Assembly: GCA_026545765.1 (NCBI GenBank)
Contig: CM048841.1
Coordinates: 94,631,352 to 94,695,351, forward strand
Source of the DNA: Plantago major
Taxonomy: Eukaryota > Streptophyta > Magnoliopsida > Lamiales > Plantaginaceae
Length of the DNA: 64,000 nucleotides
Direction: 5' to 3'
The notes beneath the pieces are model-generated. The model saw only the letters and a program-made list of their open reading frames with translations. It searched no databases and was not told where the DNA came from. Shown piece by piece: positions 11,655 through 24,066 of this stretch; the stretch's first letter is position 1; the number at the start of each line of letters is the position of its first letter. Made by a program: the position numbers and the translations under genes.

Positions 11655-13290
11655 GTGCCCGTTTGGTTTGAGGGGTTTTTGGGGGTTTTTTGTCCGAATA
11701 CCCTCAATAATCCAGTTTGGTTGCCTTTTTGTCGGCCCGAAAAAATGGATTATTTGGAATAATCCAATTTCTCTAGCCCGCATCAAGCCCTTAAATTTGT
11801 ACATGAATAATCCAATTTCAAATACCTTCTATGAGGAGGTATTTACTTTTGGATTATCTTCTTTCTCGTGAAATGTCTAATTTTATACAAACTTTCCATC
11901 AATTACTAAATATGCCATCCCAATCCAAGAACACCAATCTATTCACATCAATGCACTTTTTTTTTTTACTTCCTTATTTCCACCTTCCATTTCTTCTTTT
12001 ATATTTTCCTAGTTTTGCACTATTTCTTTTTCATTTTTTTCAATTTTCTGGTTTCCACCTTCCTTTTTTTTTTTTTTTTTTTTCCCAATGGTTTCCTAGT
12101 TTTGCACCCTTTCTTTTCATTTTGTAACCATGTAATATTTATTTCTCTTTTCTACTCATTTACTCATTAGACCTTTTATACTTTTGTTTTTTGGCGTATC
12201 TTATGTATTTACATCAAAATTAATTTTGTTTGTTTAATAGTATAACCAACTTTTTTATAAGAATGATTAAACAAAACAATACTAATAATTAAAAAAATTG
12301 GTTAGCGTTGCTTACGAGAATAACGATGATAATTTAGAGTTGTCGGTTCAAGAACGTTTTTTCTTCATCATTTTCTGAAAAAAAATATTCTAGCATATTA
12401 AATATGTGCAAATTTTGACAGAATATAGGCGGAGTATATATGTGTTTTGAATACAAAATATGCATCGTTAATTACATATATGTGAATTTTTTTTTTACTT
12501 TATATATTATAAAAACAACATTTATATAATTAAAAGTTTGAGTTTTTATTTGTGCCCTACCTGACCTAAAATCCCATTCACACGATTTTGCTTTTTATGC
12601 TTTACACTTTTATGTTTAAAATGTAGGAAAATTTATGTTTAGATGGGATGATAAACATATGCGATGTCGATTTCAATCGTCAAAAATAATTATTCTACGC
12701 ATGAGATGAAAAATATGGGATTATAAATTTCACTCATATGAAATATCGATCTTATAAGGAAACATGTATTTCGTTAAGATAATTATTACACAGATTATAA
12801 ACAATATCTATAAACTAAATTTTAATGGTCAAGTCATATAAACTCAAAATCGATGCCAAAGTTATCAACAATGGCGATGTAACTATGGATGCAATAATTT
12901 CAAAGATTTTCGGATAATTTTGTATACGAAATTCATATGATCAAAATTTCAGAATTTTCCGATTAAACACGAGAAGGTGGTAAAAATTTGTTCCCCTAAA
13001 ATTATGTTCACATGTAATTTTCACTAAATCAAATTGAAAATCAAACTCGATTTTATACAATTAGTGGGAAAACATAGAGGTATATCAGTAATTCCACTTT
13101 GATTTATCCTACTGAATAATCCAAAATCAATTCAGAACCAAACTGGATTTTCTTGAAAATAGTTCAATTCGTAGAGTCCAACCAAACAAGATTTTTAGGC
13201 GAAAACCCCCAAACATAATCCAATTCCTTAAATGGGCCGAATAATCCAGTTTTGCAAAATGAAATACCCCTTTTCAAACCAAACGGGCAC
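11655..13290. mobile_element. Non-autonomous TIR DNA transposon, PIF/Harbinger (Tourist)-like
   Basis: The left end reads GTGCCCGTTTGGTTTGA and the right end is its inverted copy (TCAAACCAAACGGGCAC). The 3-bp flanks are TCA on both sides (11652-11654 and 13291-13293). Subterminal AATAATCCA words recur at both ends. PIF/Harbinger MITEs are known for GGG/GTG-CCTGTTTGG-type ends and 3-bp duplications (usually TTA/TAA), which fits here except for the middle base. The 1636-bp interior is AT-rich and holds no transposase frame, so it must be mobilised in trans, if it moves at all. Confidence 0.85.
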
Positions 13291-13577
13291 TCAAGAGTCT
13301 CATATTCTCTAGAACTCTTTTAACTTTTAGTAGTACTAAAATATGATTGGGAACCCAACAGAACCGTAAATTCAGAATCGATCTCTAGAGCTGTCTTCAC
13401 TCTTCGTCTCTTCAGAAATATCTTCATCCAGCGGCTCAGCCAACACTTTCGCAGTTCGATTTCACAATCGATCTCAGCTGGATAGTATAGTTGATTTTGG
13501 GCAGTCACCATCAACAACAACAACAGATCATGTTTAAAAGGCAATTACAAATTAGGGACAAAGTTGTTTTCCTGCAG

Positions 13578-14511
13578 CGGATGGATTCTTGGTGTGACTG
13601 AAGACACTGTTGAGCTTCAACTGATCCACGCGATACACGGGCGGACCTTGGATTTGCCAGGTTTGGATACCATTCCTGGATTCAACAAATGGTATTCGTA
13701 TGATCGCCATGATTATACTGATTTAATTGATTCCGCCAGGTTTCCGACTCTTGAATTAGACAGACCTCGTTGTTTTATTAAAAAGGTGACGACTTTGCGA
13801 TCAGATGATGGTGATTTTGTGGTAGTGGTGATTTGGGGTGAGCAAAATCAGCTGGGATATTGCAGGCCTAATAATAAAGATCATGATGACAATTATGTAT
13901 GGACCATCATCGATTCGTGGGACAGGCCTTTCATTGATGTTATTTCGCATAATCGGATTGTTTATGCCTTGGATGATAGATGCCAAATTGTATCCTGCAA
14001 CATAAATGGATCCAATCCAACTAAAATCGACCTAGTTTTTCCCTCGCCTTGGGAACCTATACCCCCCTATGTTCAACCTCCGCATTGTTTCTTGGTTGCT
14101 GAATCTTCTTCATCTGCGAGTAGGCTTCTAATGGTTATGGAAGGTACTCCGGACTATACAAAAAAGCATGATTTTCAATCTCATTACATTTCTGAATTTT
14201 GTATCGATTTGTGTGACTTGAAAGATGGGAGTTTTGAGCCTCATTGCAACATTGGAAACAAGGCTTTGTTCTTAGGATGCAATTCTTCCATCTGCCTTGA
14301 AATACCTGCTGCTTATTCCAACTTAATACGGCCTCAGGCGGTATATTTCACCGATTATAATGTCTACAGCTTGCTGTATACGCGCACCTATGACTTGTAT
14401 GAGACTAAGTCAGGTATCTACGAGTTAGATGAAAATACCATGGAGCTTATACCTGTTGCTCCCCGCACAGGCACCCTTGCTCCACTCTTATGGATTATGC
14501 CTAGCTTTTGA
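13578..14511 (+). pseudogene. KIB1-4/DUF295 beta-propeller exon without F-box or start codon
   Basis: The frame encodes about 310 residues matching the plant DUF295 (KIB1-4) domain seen in SKIP23-like F-box proteins. Landmarks are SGWILGVTEDT and HGRTLDLPGL at the start, a Trp-rich middle (VVVIWGEQ, WTIIDSWDRPF) and the C-terminal GNKALFLGCNSSICLE and SGIYELDENTMELI. Such proteins normally begin with an F-box that recruits an SCF ubiquitin ligase; none is present. The frame has no ATG for its first about 190 codons. It opens just after a pyrimidine-rich tract and CAG (acceptor at 13576-13577), so this could be a 3' exon whose partner is missing or unseen, or a truncated gene. A 1.6-kb DNA transposon ends about 290 bases upstream. 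The domain call is firm; whether it is expressed is unknown. Confidence 0.75.
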
Positions 14512-14579
14512 TTAATCTTAACTGTCCTGCTAAGATACTTATTTCTTGGTTTTTTTTTTTTCAAAGTTTCTTCTTTTGT

Positions 14580-14585
14580 AATAAA
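14580..14585 (+). terminator. Possible polyadenylation signal for the DUF295 gene
   Basis: AATAAA lies about 70 bases after the TGA at 14511, following a T-rich stretch. Position and sequence fit a plant near-upstream element. Confidence 0.4.
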
Positions 14586-14984
14586 TTATTTATTTGAATT
14601 GCACTTGAATGATACCAACTACCAAGATGCATGTTTGACACTATGTAGTATGTACTGTCTTGCTTATTTCTGTTTCCTTTGATCTTTTATGCCTCAAAAG
14701 CTCTATAGCTTGTTTGATGCCTAACAATATTTGACCACGGAAATGTGTGTTTTGTTGAATCTCTCCTCTTCCCCAGGCTATTTTTGCATTGTCTTCACAT
14801 AAAATATACACTTAATATTATATACATATTTCCATTAATATTGCTATTTTCAAGTTTTTACATGCTCGACTAGATTAGTCGCATGTATAGCGGATTACAA
14901 TGAGGAATCGGAAAAAAGTTCTTACACAACAGGGAAGAGAACAAGTGTTCAACTAAGAGCTCAGTACACAGACACTATCTGCAA

Positions 14985-16839
14985 CTAGAGGAGAGAACAA
15001 GTGTTCAACACAACAGTCTCAATAGGCAGCTGATCCTCTGGAAAAGCACAATCCACCTGTTGCTCCGGCAATAGATCACAAGGCTTTGGTGTCACCTGGT
15101 TAGTAACCCCTCCAATATCTGTACAGTTCCACGGCAACAACGCTTTCTTCTCCTCTACCGGCTTGAACATCTCAATTGTCGCGTTAGAAATGCAAATCCC
15201 AGTAAAAGGATCACCTGAGATCCCAGCGAGTTGCCCAACCATAGTAACATTTTTCGCAACCAAATTTTTATAGTTTATGTTTTGTATCACGGGGATCGCT
15301 TTTGGGTCAAATCCTGTAGCAGGGTGTGAACCGTAGTTCCCTGTCATCCAGAACACATACTTCATTGTATTAAAGTTCATGTTTCTGACGAATATGTCCT
15401 TGACATAGGCTCCACGTCCGATGGCGGTCTTGATGCGCACACCTGACTGTGAGTCAATGGCAGTGATATCCTCTGCCCGAACATTTTGGATTCCTCCTGA
15501 CATTTCACTACCGAGGGCAATGACAGCACTATCGGGTGAAATGCAAGTTAGTCTCTTGATGCTTAGATGTTGTGTAGGCATTCCGACCTGTATCCCATAT
15601 CCGTCCCACCCGCTCTTCACTGCTATGCAGTCGTCGCCTGAGACAATGTAGTTGTCGTGTATGCGTGTGTTTATACATGAGTCTGGGGAAGCAACATGTA
15701 GAAGGTTAAATCCAAATTACAAATTTGTAAAGGATGATGGAACAAGTTTTGAACTTAAACAGAAACAAAACAAACCTGGATTGATCCCATCTGTGTTTGG
15801 AACTGTAACTGGAGCAATGATTGTCAACTTTTCAACAATAACATCCCTATAGATTTTTCATACAAAAGTAAACCTGTAAGTGTACAAAGTCGAAAAGTTT
15901 CTATTTTTCGAATCATAATCTGGATTTACGAACATGGCTGTTCTTTTAATTTAGGATCCTGATGCAATTTACAAGCAAAAAAGACCATAATTACCTGCAA
16001 TAAACAGGATGTACATGCCAAGAAGGAGAATTGGTCAATGTCAGATTAGAAATCTGAACCTGATTTGAGTACATAAGCTCAATCACGTATGGCCTAGTCT
16101 GATTGAGCTTCTTCTGCTTGAACTTTTCCCACCATACGGCGCCTTGTCCGTCAATTGTTCCGTTCCCACCTGACAAGAGTAAAGAAAGAAAATTCTTAAT
16201 CGCCAACGATCATGGTTTTCTTCCTTAGAGGCTCTCGGGAAGGTTTCCGTCGTTATGATGCCTGAGCTGTACTCTAACATGCTTCTCCTAGGAGTTTTTC
16301 GAATTGAAGATGCGAAATTTATGTACCTGTAATGACTACGTCGGTGAGGTTTGTTCCGAAAATGAGACTTGAATATCTTTTTCCACCGTCTCTTCCTTCT
16401 CCATAAGAAGGCAGCGCTTCCAGGACCGGATAATCAGACTCTTGCTAGTATCCACAAAACATAAAAAAACATCAGACTTGGCAAAATTTTCAAACAACAC
16501 AAGGACTGGGATTGAACAATGTCCAACCTGGGATGCAAGAAGAACAGCCTGATTGTCAATATACAGAGTGAAATGATCACTAGTGAGGTTAAATGCCCCT
16601 GTTAGCCATTTTCCAGGAGGAACAACGAGTTGCGCACCACCGTCTGATGCGAGTTTGCTAAGGCTATCGATGGCAGCCTTAAATGCAGCAGTGTTTGAGG
16701 TCGTTCCATCTCCTACTCCTCCGAAATCTGTCAATGATGCCGTGTGCTTTCGGCAGTTTATCGCCGAGTACTGGACATGACATTCTGCTAATCTGAGACA
16801 TACTATGCCCAGTATGAGATTTATAAGAAACTTCCCCAT
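14985..16839 (-). CDS. Polygalacturonase-like GH28 protein, five exons, about 455 residues
   Basis: Exons on the minus strand: 16839-16528, 16438-16327, 16169-15995, 15846-15776 and 15682-14985. All introns have GT...AG borders and the joined frame is continuous (1368 bases). The start is the ATG at 16839, which opens a hydrophobic signal peptide (MGKFLINLILGIVCLRLAEC), so the product is probably secreted to the cell wall and may act on pectin. GH28 landmarks: TDFGGVGDGTTSNTAAF and VVPPGKWLTGAFNL near the N-terminus, NTDGI in exon 4, SGDDCIAVKSG in exon 5 and RIKTA after it. The usual GHG motif between the last two is replaced by a SPDSAVIALGSEMSGG segment, a feature of one plant clade of polygalacturonase-like proteins. 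Activity on polygalacturonan is therefore not assured. Confidence 0.92.
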
Positions 16840-17240
16840 TCCCTGTAAAAATGAAAATCAATCAAGAAAAATGAACTTGGGAAACTGCAGGTTTATCCGA
16901 TGCTGGAGCGTAACCACTATCACACCCTTTAATATACAATATCGGTTCCATGTACAGGGTGAAGGGTCCACATACAATGTCGCAAGCAATGTAACAGATT
17001 CATTGGAACAAATCATGATTAATTATACAAAAACTTGCATATTCAAAGAATGAAAAAACAGGCAATTGATACTATCATTGATGGCAATTGAAGGTAACAA
17101 TTAACAAAAATGTCGCGGATTAACGAAAATTAAACTGATATTCATGTGGAAATGCAAGCAAAATTACCAGGCTTATTTATTGACTCAAAAACAGATTGAT
17201 TTGGTTTTGTTGTATTCATTTTGAATTCTCGAAAGAACGG

Positions 17241-17252
17241 ATATTTATATAG
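17241..17252 (-). promoter_or_regulatory. Candidate TATA box of the polygalacturonase-like gene
   Basis: The minus strand reads CTATATAAATAT about 400 bases upstream of the ATG, which would imply a long leader or an intron in it. A second weaker candidate, TATATTAAA, lies near 16930, about 90 bases upstream of the ATG. Which is used cannot be decided here. Confidence 0.3.
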
Positions 17253-17259
17253 TGATCCC

Positions 17260-20200
17260 AAAGTGAAAGCACCAATGGCTTTGCGAAAATAACGAATTTT
17301 ACTTTTACTACATTTAGGCATTAATTAATTAGGGAGCAAATATTGTCGTCAAAGTCAGCTTAGCCTCTCATAATCTTACCAAGCACCGGAGAATGACAAC
17401 CCTACGCAGATTACTTGCTTAATAAAAAAAATCCTTTAACGAAAACTCTCTAATATTAAGTTGGATCTCTATTCAACGATTAATAGAATACTATCTTGTA
17501 ATACTTTAATGTTTATATTGCCAAATATAATTTCTTCACGTCTAAAATATCTGTAAGATTAAGGTATAGGTGGAGTATGCTACATTAAACCTGAATTGGT
17601 AACATGAGATAAAAACTGAATTGAAATTTTAATCGAATTTGAGTCAACTTTATAACTTGTGGCAGTCAATTTGCTTGTGCAAAACTTGAATCTGCACCAT
17701 TACTGTAAAACCAAAGCATGCAATGATTATTAGTCATTCTCTCGTGCGTTGCTCAAGTACATTATTATGCTGTGAATTGAATTCCCACTTGATTATCATG
17801 TTAATTAGCTGATTATAATTCAAATAATTTTGCCAAGTTATTTCCTTTGTTCATTGTCACAAAAACTAGAAATTTTCTTTGGTCAATGTCACAAACCCTC
17901 GAATCTTCTGCCAATTTTAGTTTCTGCTTATTGGATTTTTTAATGAATTTATTTATTTTTTGTTGGTTTAAACGGTAATTTTGAGTTTTTCTATATTTCG
18001 AGTTTTTACTACTGGTAATTTTGGTGTGGTTGGAGATCATATGCCTGGTGTTGTTTTTCTGTTTTTTAAATTGCAAGTAGACGGGTTGTTGCCATGGAGA
18101 TTTAGTTCTCATACAAATAATTTAATCTATATTTTTGTAATGCAGTGGGATGTACTGGACGGAAGCTACTGGATTGTATGTGAGATTAGTCCGACCAACA
18201 ATTGCATAGTATGTGGTTTTGTCATAGGAGATTGAAGCATACGAAAGAGGCAACATGAATGGCAGCGATAAAGCCACGCCATCCATCTTCAGCTGGAGGA
18301 AAAGGTTTAAGGCTCCCGAGAGAGGAACTTATACCAATTGAGCCTGGAAGTATACATCAGTCGGGCTCAGGGCTAGAGCTGTTAAGTGCGCCATGCCTAG
18401 ACCGTAAACAAATTAACTCTTGGCTGATGACTTAATCTCTGCCCAAGAGTATGTTCAGAAGGCAGTTGAGTATACTACTTGCAATCTGCTCTCCAATATT
18501 TTGGTACTATACTTTGCATTCGATTTTATCATATTTTATATTCAAATATCATTGCAATTTTGTTTCATTTGATCCATATTGACGAAATTTTGGGCGATGT
18601 AATGTAGTAGTAAATATAATCTGCGCAATTTGTTCAATCAGTATGTTTCTTCATTTGTTGATTTGAATTTGAAGAGAAATTAAGGAAGCTATTCATTGAT
18701 TTGATATTGTTTAACTGTGTGAATTTCCTGAATAGCTGATCTATATTTGATTAGTTTGAGTTTTCTTTAAAGGCATGATTGGTTTGAGTTTTCCTGTAAA
18801 GACTTAAGTATTTGAATTTGAATTTGAACAGTCATGTTTTTATTTAGCATGCTTTGTATTATGTTCCGAGGCAAGTTCAAATCCTATGAGTAGACTGTGG
18901 GTTGCTGAATTTGCTTAGAAAATCCCCAAATCCATTGCCCTTTATTTTTCATATGACACTCCCAATGGCTCCTTTATTCTATTTCAGAGGTTCCTGAGCA
19001 TACAACACGTCCAAGCCTGCTACTTCACCTTAAATGGTACGATGAGTTATATGGTACCAATGAGGAAAATATTAATGAAGACAAAAGTAGCAGCGCTGTT
19101 TTGAATTCTAATGTGCTAATCTGTTTGTTCGCGCAGAGTTTTCCAACATGGAGGAAAGAGATAAGGTTAGTACATGTCTTTGTATAAGCCTCTAAGCTTC
19201 TCCATCATTCTTTCTCAATCCAAAATCCGTTCTCCAGTTTAATAAAAAATAACAGCAAAAATGAGAGTGTGCATCTTGAAGGTTAGATATGATGTATTAG
19301 TTTCTCTTTTCCCACCCCCACCAACCATCGGTCACCCTTCATTCGCGTCGATTCTTCTTCACTAATTTCACCGCCTGCAAATAGGAAAGAGACAACGATC
19401 TCATAAGTATGTGGCAATTGAGGATTCTTCGATTCCTATCGATCTGTTACGCAGCCCTGGCCTTACCGATCCAAAATTCAGAGTCGCAGCGATCCAGTAC
19501 TTATAACACAATGTAATTTCAGGTTCACTTGGATGTAGAATTTTGTTTTCATAATGCAATTTCAGAATATTTAGATACTGAATCTCCAAAATTGGTTATT
19601 CAGATTACGTATCACTTAATAATCAATCTCTTTAATCATGGACTTATCTTTTATCTATTGTCTCCATTCCTGAACTGTTTGAAATGCTAATAAATGATTG
19701 TGTCGTTATTATCTTAGCCATTCGCTTTTCATAACACTAACCTACTTTTTTTTTCTTTATAGGATGAAATCTCGATTCTCTTATTCAACATGCACATCTC
19801 AGCAGGGGAGACCTGAAATTCCAGAATCATAGTCCAAGGTCTGTAAAAAAAACATACATCTTTGTGGAGGAACTAGGTCTCTGAGTCAGTATAAGTGCGA
19901 ACATTTTTTGCTGGTATTTGTTTAATTATTTCACAAGTCGATACTGAAGTTGTCGAGTATCTCAATTTGCCGTGACATTCTGCTTGCTGCAAACTTGATC
20001 TACCATTTGTCGTAGCTGATTTCGATATAACCTGCTGGTCGATTTAGATGGTGCTATTTAAGTATTTCTTTGAGTTGATGACAACAAGGTTTTAATCAAT
20101 TAGTTCAAAGGACTATAAGTATATAGTGATCATTTCTCTGTTGTTTCCTGGTAATTAATGAACTTTCCGGCCTAATTCATCAGAGGATTATTTACTCTGC

Positions 20201-22640
20201 TGAATTTGTATAATACATCAGTAAAGTAAAAACATCACATTCAAAACTTTGGACTTGCTTTTGTATTTGGCTTTATGAGGGCCAACTATAGGAGAATGGT
20301 TCTTATATAATAAACTGAAGAGGGTAAATTATTTTTCTAACAAGTGACAGATCAGGAGATAATCATGCGAGTAAACGATATAAAAGTTCAAAATGTTGGA
20401 TGATCAAAATAATTAAATATAAAGTGTTCACCCAGCTAGAGATTATCAGGTCTACCAGATATAAAATTACTGAAGTGGATTTGCTAATACATTGTAATAT
20501 GTGGTTTATTTTGATTTGAACTTGGTCTAAGTAATATGTTGTTTAATGTTTCTTTCCAGATAGCATCAACAATTCTGCCTGAGCTGATTTTAGAGTTTAT
20601 TGTCCTCCATTAATGTATGCACCTGTTGCTTATGCAAAACTGGTGACATGTAGTTCATGGGTTTGAGTTTGGTTTATATAAACAGCCCTTTCCCTTCACT
20701 TGGCTTATAGAATCTCTGCTGGTGTATAATTTGGAGTTTGATTCAAGTGGTATCTCATTGGAGGAAAACATTATTTGTACAAAGAAGGGAGGTAGCAGGA
20801 CTTCCTCCACAACCTTTTCTTTATTTATTTTCTGGTTCTTCGGGATTTTAACCCATAATATGTTCTATGAGTTTATTCCTGTGCTAACAGTCATGTAACA
20901 CAATCCATTCACTCATCTACTCCACTGATTAACTGCGTCAGTTCTTCAAGTTCACATAGGCAGATCATCTACAGCTTAAGAAATGTGTATGCTATTTATA
21001 CTCTTACAAATTATCTACCTCACTTTTTCTTTCTTTTGTTCGTGTGAATGATGATTCAAGTTTATTATTCATTTAGAAATCTTCCTAGCTATCGGATTTA
21101 TGTTTCATTGTTGCTTTCAAATTGAGGAGTAGTAGTAGCAGTAGCAGCAGCAGTAGTAGTAGAAGATAAAAGTGCATACTAGAGTTTGTGGGCTTTAGGA
21201 ATGTTAGACTTCTGCCATTTCTGTTAAATTTTACCTTCGGTTGAATATTTGTAAGGACGGGATTGTAGATAATGGAATATTTATTGAACTGTAATTATAT
21301 CAATGTTCCTTCTTAATCAAGCATTGATAATGTGTATGTACATAAATCTGTTTAGTTTTGAATTCTTTATTTTTCTTTTAATGCTTATTTTGCGTCTCGG
21401 TGAAGGAAAGCAGAACCAGGTTGGCTGCCATTTGATGTCAGGTGTGGCTATTGTTCTTGCATTATGTATCTGTCTAGAATTCTGGTGGGTTGCTGACCTG
21501 ATGTATGTAAATAGATATAGTGTTGCTATTTAAGAGTAAAGTTTGAGTGGTTATGTATTTCAGCGAATTCAGGTCAATTTCATTGTGCTAAGGAAGTGCT
21601 TGCTACCCTACAACAGTTAGGATGATTACCTATATGATGCAGAAGTCTATTAACTTTTAATTAGGTGATAAAATTTAAAGAGGCTATATATTGAGGTTAT
21701 TCTCAGAGAAAAGTATATGGAGGTTACTGATTTAGCGAGCATCAATTTAAAGAGGTCCTACTGAAAATTGTAATTGAAACGTAAACTCAACTACTCAAAA
21801 TACGTGAGCCATTCAAAGTACAATAAATTACTTCATGTCATATATTTAGCACACCAGTTGGCTTTAAAGGATAAGTGATAGTAAAGGTGGACTCGAGGAA
21901 AGGTCTGTTTATCCATTAATTAGAGTTGCATATGTATCCACTTGCTCTTTCCTATAATTCACATGATAGCAGTTTCTTTCATACCCGAGGAAAAGAGTAT
22001 TTGAAGCTCAAGTGTGTTTTTTCATGTATATTAGCTAATGTGCTAAAATGATGACTGATGAGAATGATTATGATTAGCTTATTAGTTGAACAGATTACTT
22101 TAATTGTTGTTAGTAAAATCTGTATGATGAGAAGTTGAACAGGTGAAAAATGATAAAACCTAGTAATTTATATGGGAGCTACAACTGTGGAGTACTCTTA
22201 CAGAGACGGGAATATTAAATTATTGAGCTGAACCATTACTTGTAGGTTATGAGTAGCGGCTTAGATTGTCCAGGTATCCAATATTATGTACTGTACACAG
22301 TTTCTGTTGTTGCTCTCAATTACACTATATTTAGTTTTGTTGTGCTTCTAGATTTGTTCAGAGTTGTGAGTTGTGATGTTATCCCTGGATCAATAACTAT
22401 GAACAAAAATACTAGGATAAGCTTGGTGTGGTTGAATGCAGTAGGTGCAAGAATATTTTGCTTGGAAAATGTGAAATGCACCCTGAACCTTGCAGTCAAG
22501 TTTGGATGGATGGAGTTAGGTAGAAAGGGGCTTATAATTTAGCTAAGAACGAAACAAGTGATTCAATATTACTGTTTTTTCCTATTTTATTTATATTGAT
22601 CTATCATGACTCATGTCTTATGTAGCCGGAATCCTTTTGA
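17260..22640. other. Long non-coding stretch with scattered short frames
   Basis: No gene could be built. A few short plus-strand segments look exon-like but were not recognised: near 18240-18480 (containing LADDLISAQEYVQKAVEYTT), near 19000-19165 (LHLKWYDELYGTNEEN) and near 19385-19503 (IPIDLLRSPGLTDPKFRVA). They lack a shared frame or convincing splice partners. The region could hold a decayed gene, a long non-coding transcript or plain intergenic DNA. Confidence 0.4.
21127..21165. repeat. Trinucleotide microsatellite (AGT/AGC)
   Basis: A run of about 12 triplets alternates GTA and GCA forms (GTAGTAGTAGCAGTAGCAGC onward). It lies in non-coding sequence. Confidence 0.85.
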
Positions 22641-22649
22641 AAACTTTTT

Positions 22650-23620
22650 CTTTTATATGCAGTTTGCGTATTCCAAAGAAAGTTAAGGTGTTCTTGTGGT
22701 TACTCTTGTAATAATTGGTACATTAAAATGTAATTCCAAAATCTATATGCATGTTTTATGTGAAAGTTCTAAAAGTAGTTACATGCTTTTTATCAAGTTC
22801 AAGTGTCCCTATGCTAGATTATCATGGGTTAATGCTTTTATCAAGTTCAAGTGTCCATATGCTAGATTATCATGGATTTTTCTGGCTTTTTCCAATCGGG
22901 TACTTTCTATTAATGTGGATTATAATCGGTCTGAATGCTTTGCTCAATTTGTGTGTCTTTGTTGGTGTTTGCGGGCCAACCATTATCGAATTATGCACGG
23001 TGAAGATAGATATGACCTGATGGAATCGTGAGGTGTGCACAAGATATACTCAGACGCCCCACATAAGGAAACACATGTACATTCAAACACTTCCTGCCCA
23101 TTGAACTCTGCCTCCGTTTAAAGTCCTCTAGCAGTTGATTATGTTAAGATAAATTTGGATGCTTCAATTACTTGGAACCCATCAACTGCAGGGGTTGTGT
23201 TCGAGATGATATGGGCGTTGTATAATACTACCGTTTATACAAGACCCTGAATTTGCAGAGTCGATAATCACGCTGTGTGGGGTGGATATGGCTATATATT
23301 GAAAAATGCTAGAAATTTGCAATTCTAGAGGTAGAATTTTGAATGTAATCAAGGCTTTGGAGTCGACAACTACATGTTTGTCACCTGAAAGAGCTTATAT
23401 TTATGGAATATAAGTGATGAAGAGTTTGGTTACGGTGTTGGAATTTTAGCATGTTTAGGAGAAATGGAAGTGAGTTAACTCAAAAGTTAACTAGAGATTT
23501 TACTAATAGTTTGAGGGCACTCACAATGCCTTTCTCATTTGATGTATGTTTGGCCTAGCTTTTTCTGGCGGTATACAATGAAAGCTATTTTATTCTAAAA
23601 GAAAAAATGAATGCATTTTT
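22650..23620 (+). mobile_element. LINE remnant: zf-RVT and RNase H end
   Basis: Scattered plus-strand segments match the C-terminal part of plant LINE-type open reading frames. LRIPKKVKVFLW (about 22665) and FKCPYARLSWI fit the zf-RVT zinc-binding domain. NREVIHGED-like text (about 22990), VKINLDASITWNPSTAG (about 23145), LEVEF...VIKALESTT (about 23325-23370) and LTRDFTNSLRAL (about 23485) fit the RNase H (RVT_3) domain in the right order. Frames change between segments and there are stops, so it is dead. No reverse transcriptase was recognised upstream, consistent with 5' truncation. A 45-bp tandem duplication lies inside the zf-RVT part (about 22788-22876). Confidence 0.65.
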
Positions 23621-23879
23621 CTTTAAGATTTATTAAATTTTTTACCACGTTTTATTATCTATATTTCTCTAATTTTTAGTTGATAAGCTTTTGTGATTCT
23701 ACAACGTATGTGTATTTATGAGATATTATTTCATACTTCCTCATATTTTGTGTTCGAAAAGTTATGATGTAATATTCTTTTTCATATATGATCCTACACC
23801 CGGACCATTAAAAGCTTTCTAAATTCTCACTTTCTCTTCAATTAATGATTATAATAAAAAAAATATTTTGTAAGATATA

Positions 23880-24066
23880 CTCCCTCCATTCCGGATTGAA
23901 GTTCTCGCGGGCTCGGGCACAAGTTTCAAGAGAAGATTGAATAAAGGAAAAAGGATAATAAAGTTAGAAAAATATTGAATAAAGTATTGGAGATAGTAGT
24001 AGGAAATATATTGAATAAAGTATGATAGATAATGAATGTGGAAAGTTGAATTCGGAACGGAGGGAA
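23880..24066. mobile_element. Stowaway-type MITE
   Basis: The left end reads CTCCCTCCATTCCGGAT and the right end ATTCGGAACGGAGGGAA, its inverted copy, flanked on each side by TA. These ends and the TA target duplication are the signature of Stowaway (Tc1/mariner) MITEs. About 187 bp long, with no coding capacity. Confidence 0.88.

Noticed and set aside
22249-22542. 97-codon hydrophobic plus-strand frame
   Set aside because: It has no homologue recognised and no gene context; AT-rich DNA gives hydrophobic frames by chance.
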